Program-made: the position numbers and the translations under genes
Part shown: positions 62,914 to 64,000 of the stretch, in pieces
Position numbering within the stretch: position 1 is the first letter of the stretch
Layout: every line of letters starts with the position of its first letter
NCBI GenBank assembly: GCA_025330725.1
Contig: JAIWND010000016.1
Coordinates: forward strand, 682,001-746,000
From: Chlamydoabsidia padenii
Taxonomy: Eukaryota > Mucoromycota > Mucoromycetes > Mucorales > Cunninghamellaceae
Direction: 5' to 3'
DNA: 64,000 nt
Notes under the pieces: generated by a model
The model's database searches: none
Seen by the model: the letters and a program-made list of their open reading frames with translations, nothing else
Told to the model about the DNA's origin: nothing

Positions 62914-63637
62914 ATGCCACTTCGACTTGGATCGCCTGCTCCCAACTTTACAGCTCATTCTACAAAAGGTGATATCGACTTTCACAAGTTCCTTGGTGAT
63001 AGTTGGGGTATTCTATTCTCTCATCCTGCTGACTTTAGTAAGTAGTCTTGTTTAATGATGCAAGTCTAAAACTAACATTCTCACACTCTTTATTTTATTT
63101 TTTACTTTAGCACCTGTGTGTACAACGGAACTCGGGTTGGTAGCGGCTTTACAAGAAGAATTTGAAGAACGGGATGTAAAAGTGATTGGACTATCAGCAA
63201 ATGGGTTATCGGAACATGACCAATGGATCAAGGATATCAACGAAGTTAACAATGTGAATCTACAATTCCCCATTATTGCTGATGGTGATCGTAATGTATC
63301 GACTTTATATGACATGCTGGATAATCAAGACCCGACCAATGTGGATAATGACGGCATTCCTTATACAGTGCGCTCGGTGTTTGTGATCGATCCTACCAAG
63401 ACGGTGCGATTAATAATGACTTATCCTGCTTCTACTGGTCGAAACTTTGATGAGATCTTACGGGTCATTGATTCTTTACAATTGGGTGATCGACATCGTA
63501 TTACAACGCCTGGTAATTGGAAACGTGGTGACGATGTCATTGTCCATCCTGATCTCTCTACTGCAGAAGCTCAAAGAGTCTTCAAGGATGTACGAATCAT
63601 CAAGCCTTATTTGCGCTTAACCTCTTCACCTTTCTAA
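62914..63637 (+). CDS. PRX1: 1-Cys peroxiredoxin (Prx6 type)
   Basis: Reduces hydroperoxides through one peroxidatic Cys. Exons 62914-63037 and 63111-63637 give 216 residues (family ~220). Start [40 protein letters not shown] with the peroxidatic Cys at ~45 and its Thr/Arg triad; KVIGLSANGLSEHDQWIKDI; PIIADGDRNVSTLYDMLDNQ; YTVRSVFVIDPTKTVRLIMT; YPASTGRNFDEILRVIDSLQ; TPGNWKRGDDVIVHPDLSTA; ending with a C-terminal block typical of Prx6/Prx1 arms. The cytosolic or mitochondrial location is open; there is no obvious presequence. Confidence 0.96.
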
Positions 63638-64000
63638 TTTTTTATTCCTTCCTTTGTTTGTCACATTCGTTCATATCTATACTATCATTTTATTATTACT
63701 ATTACTACAACTATATGCTTCTTCCCCCCTACCCTTATATGTCGATGTATGGACTACAAAAACATAACCCTCAATTACTTTTTACTACTACTACACATAT
63801 ACACTCATTCACACTGTTTACATGTAGCCTGTATATATTTTATTATCTACCTAGTCAATAGTACTCATATTATAAGATCAAAATAAAAATAAAAATAAAC
63901 AATCAGGACAAGGGAAGCTTTTTTTTTAGGTGGGCAAAGGCAACATAGGACGACAAAAAATTAGACACAGTATGATAAAGATAAAATCATTGTTATTAAA
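63638..64000. other. 3' flank of peroxiredoxin and window edge
   Basis: AT-rich; AATAAAAATAAAAATAAAC at 63881-63900 is a likely poly(A) region. No coding signal. Confidence 0.55.

Overview
The window is nuclear DNA of a fungus, most likely a Mucoromycota species of the Mucorales type. It is AT-rich, with short introns (about 50-80 bp, CTAAC/CTAAT-like branch sites). It carries fungal housekeeping genes (P-type H+-ATPase, sphingolipid LCB2, VPS4, Ras and its exchange factor) and a GDP-fucose synthase, which fits the fucose-containing walls of this group. Genes lie on both strands with no operon-like order. Splicing was read by eye. The spliced models I totalled (about twenty) sum to a multiple of three and match the expected family length; the CDK model was only checked for its first exons and its last one.

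Layout, left to right: the 5' end of LCB2 (serine palmitoyltransferase, minus, runs off the left edge); TEN1, the small telomere CST subunit (minus, three tiny exons); an uncharacterised 552-residue protein (minus); ARP3 (plus); NMN adenylyltransferase (minus); a 4.7 kb gene-poor tract with decayed repeats; cytochrome c heme lyase (plus); RAS (minus); eIF4E (minus); a possible 54-residue gene; GDP-L-fucose synthase (plus); a small acidic protein (minus); a decayed Fanzor/TnpB-type nuclease with a frameshifted FAR1-like DNA-binding protein beside it (minus, 23.9-25.9 kb); a p24 cargo receptor (plus); a CaM kinase (minus, 11 exons); a possible small secreted Cys-containing protein; a stand-alone biotin carboxylase-BCCP protein (plus); tRNA-Leu(UAG); RPL31 (minus); another 4.9 kb gene-poor tract; a RasGEF (minus); divergent calmodulin-like and metallothionein-like genes; RPS2 (minus); a CDK with plant-CDKB-like signatures (minus); VPS4 (plus); a two-finger GATA factor (plus); PMA1 (minus); a 3 kb gap; and a 1-Cys peroxiredoxin (plus).

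Functional links are mostly at pathway level. RAS and a RasGEF occur about 23 kb apart. Two calcium-signalling genes (CaM kinase, calmodulin-like) are present. The EF-hand and metallothionein-like genes are divergent and share a 235 bp promoter.

The most interesting non-gene signal is a recurrent intergenic element, consensus CGGGATTTRAA. It recurs 60-350 bp upstream of many of the genes and occurs once as an 18 bp near-palindrome. Other observations: four GC-AG introns among roughly 83, an 11-nt microexon, a CDKB-like kinase in a fungus, and the Fanzor remnant with its catalytic RuvC-III Asp changed to Asn.
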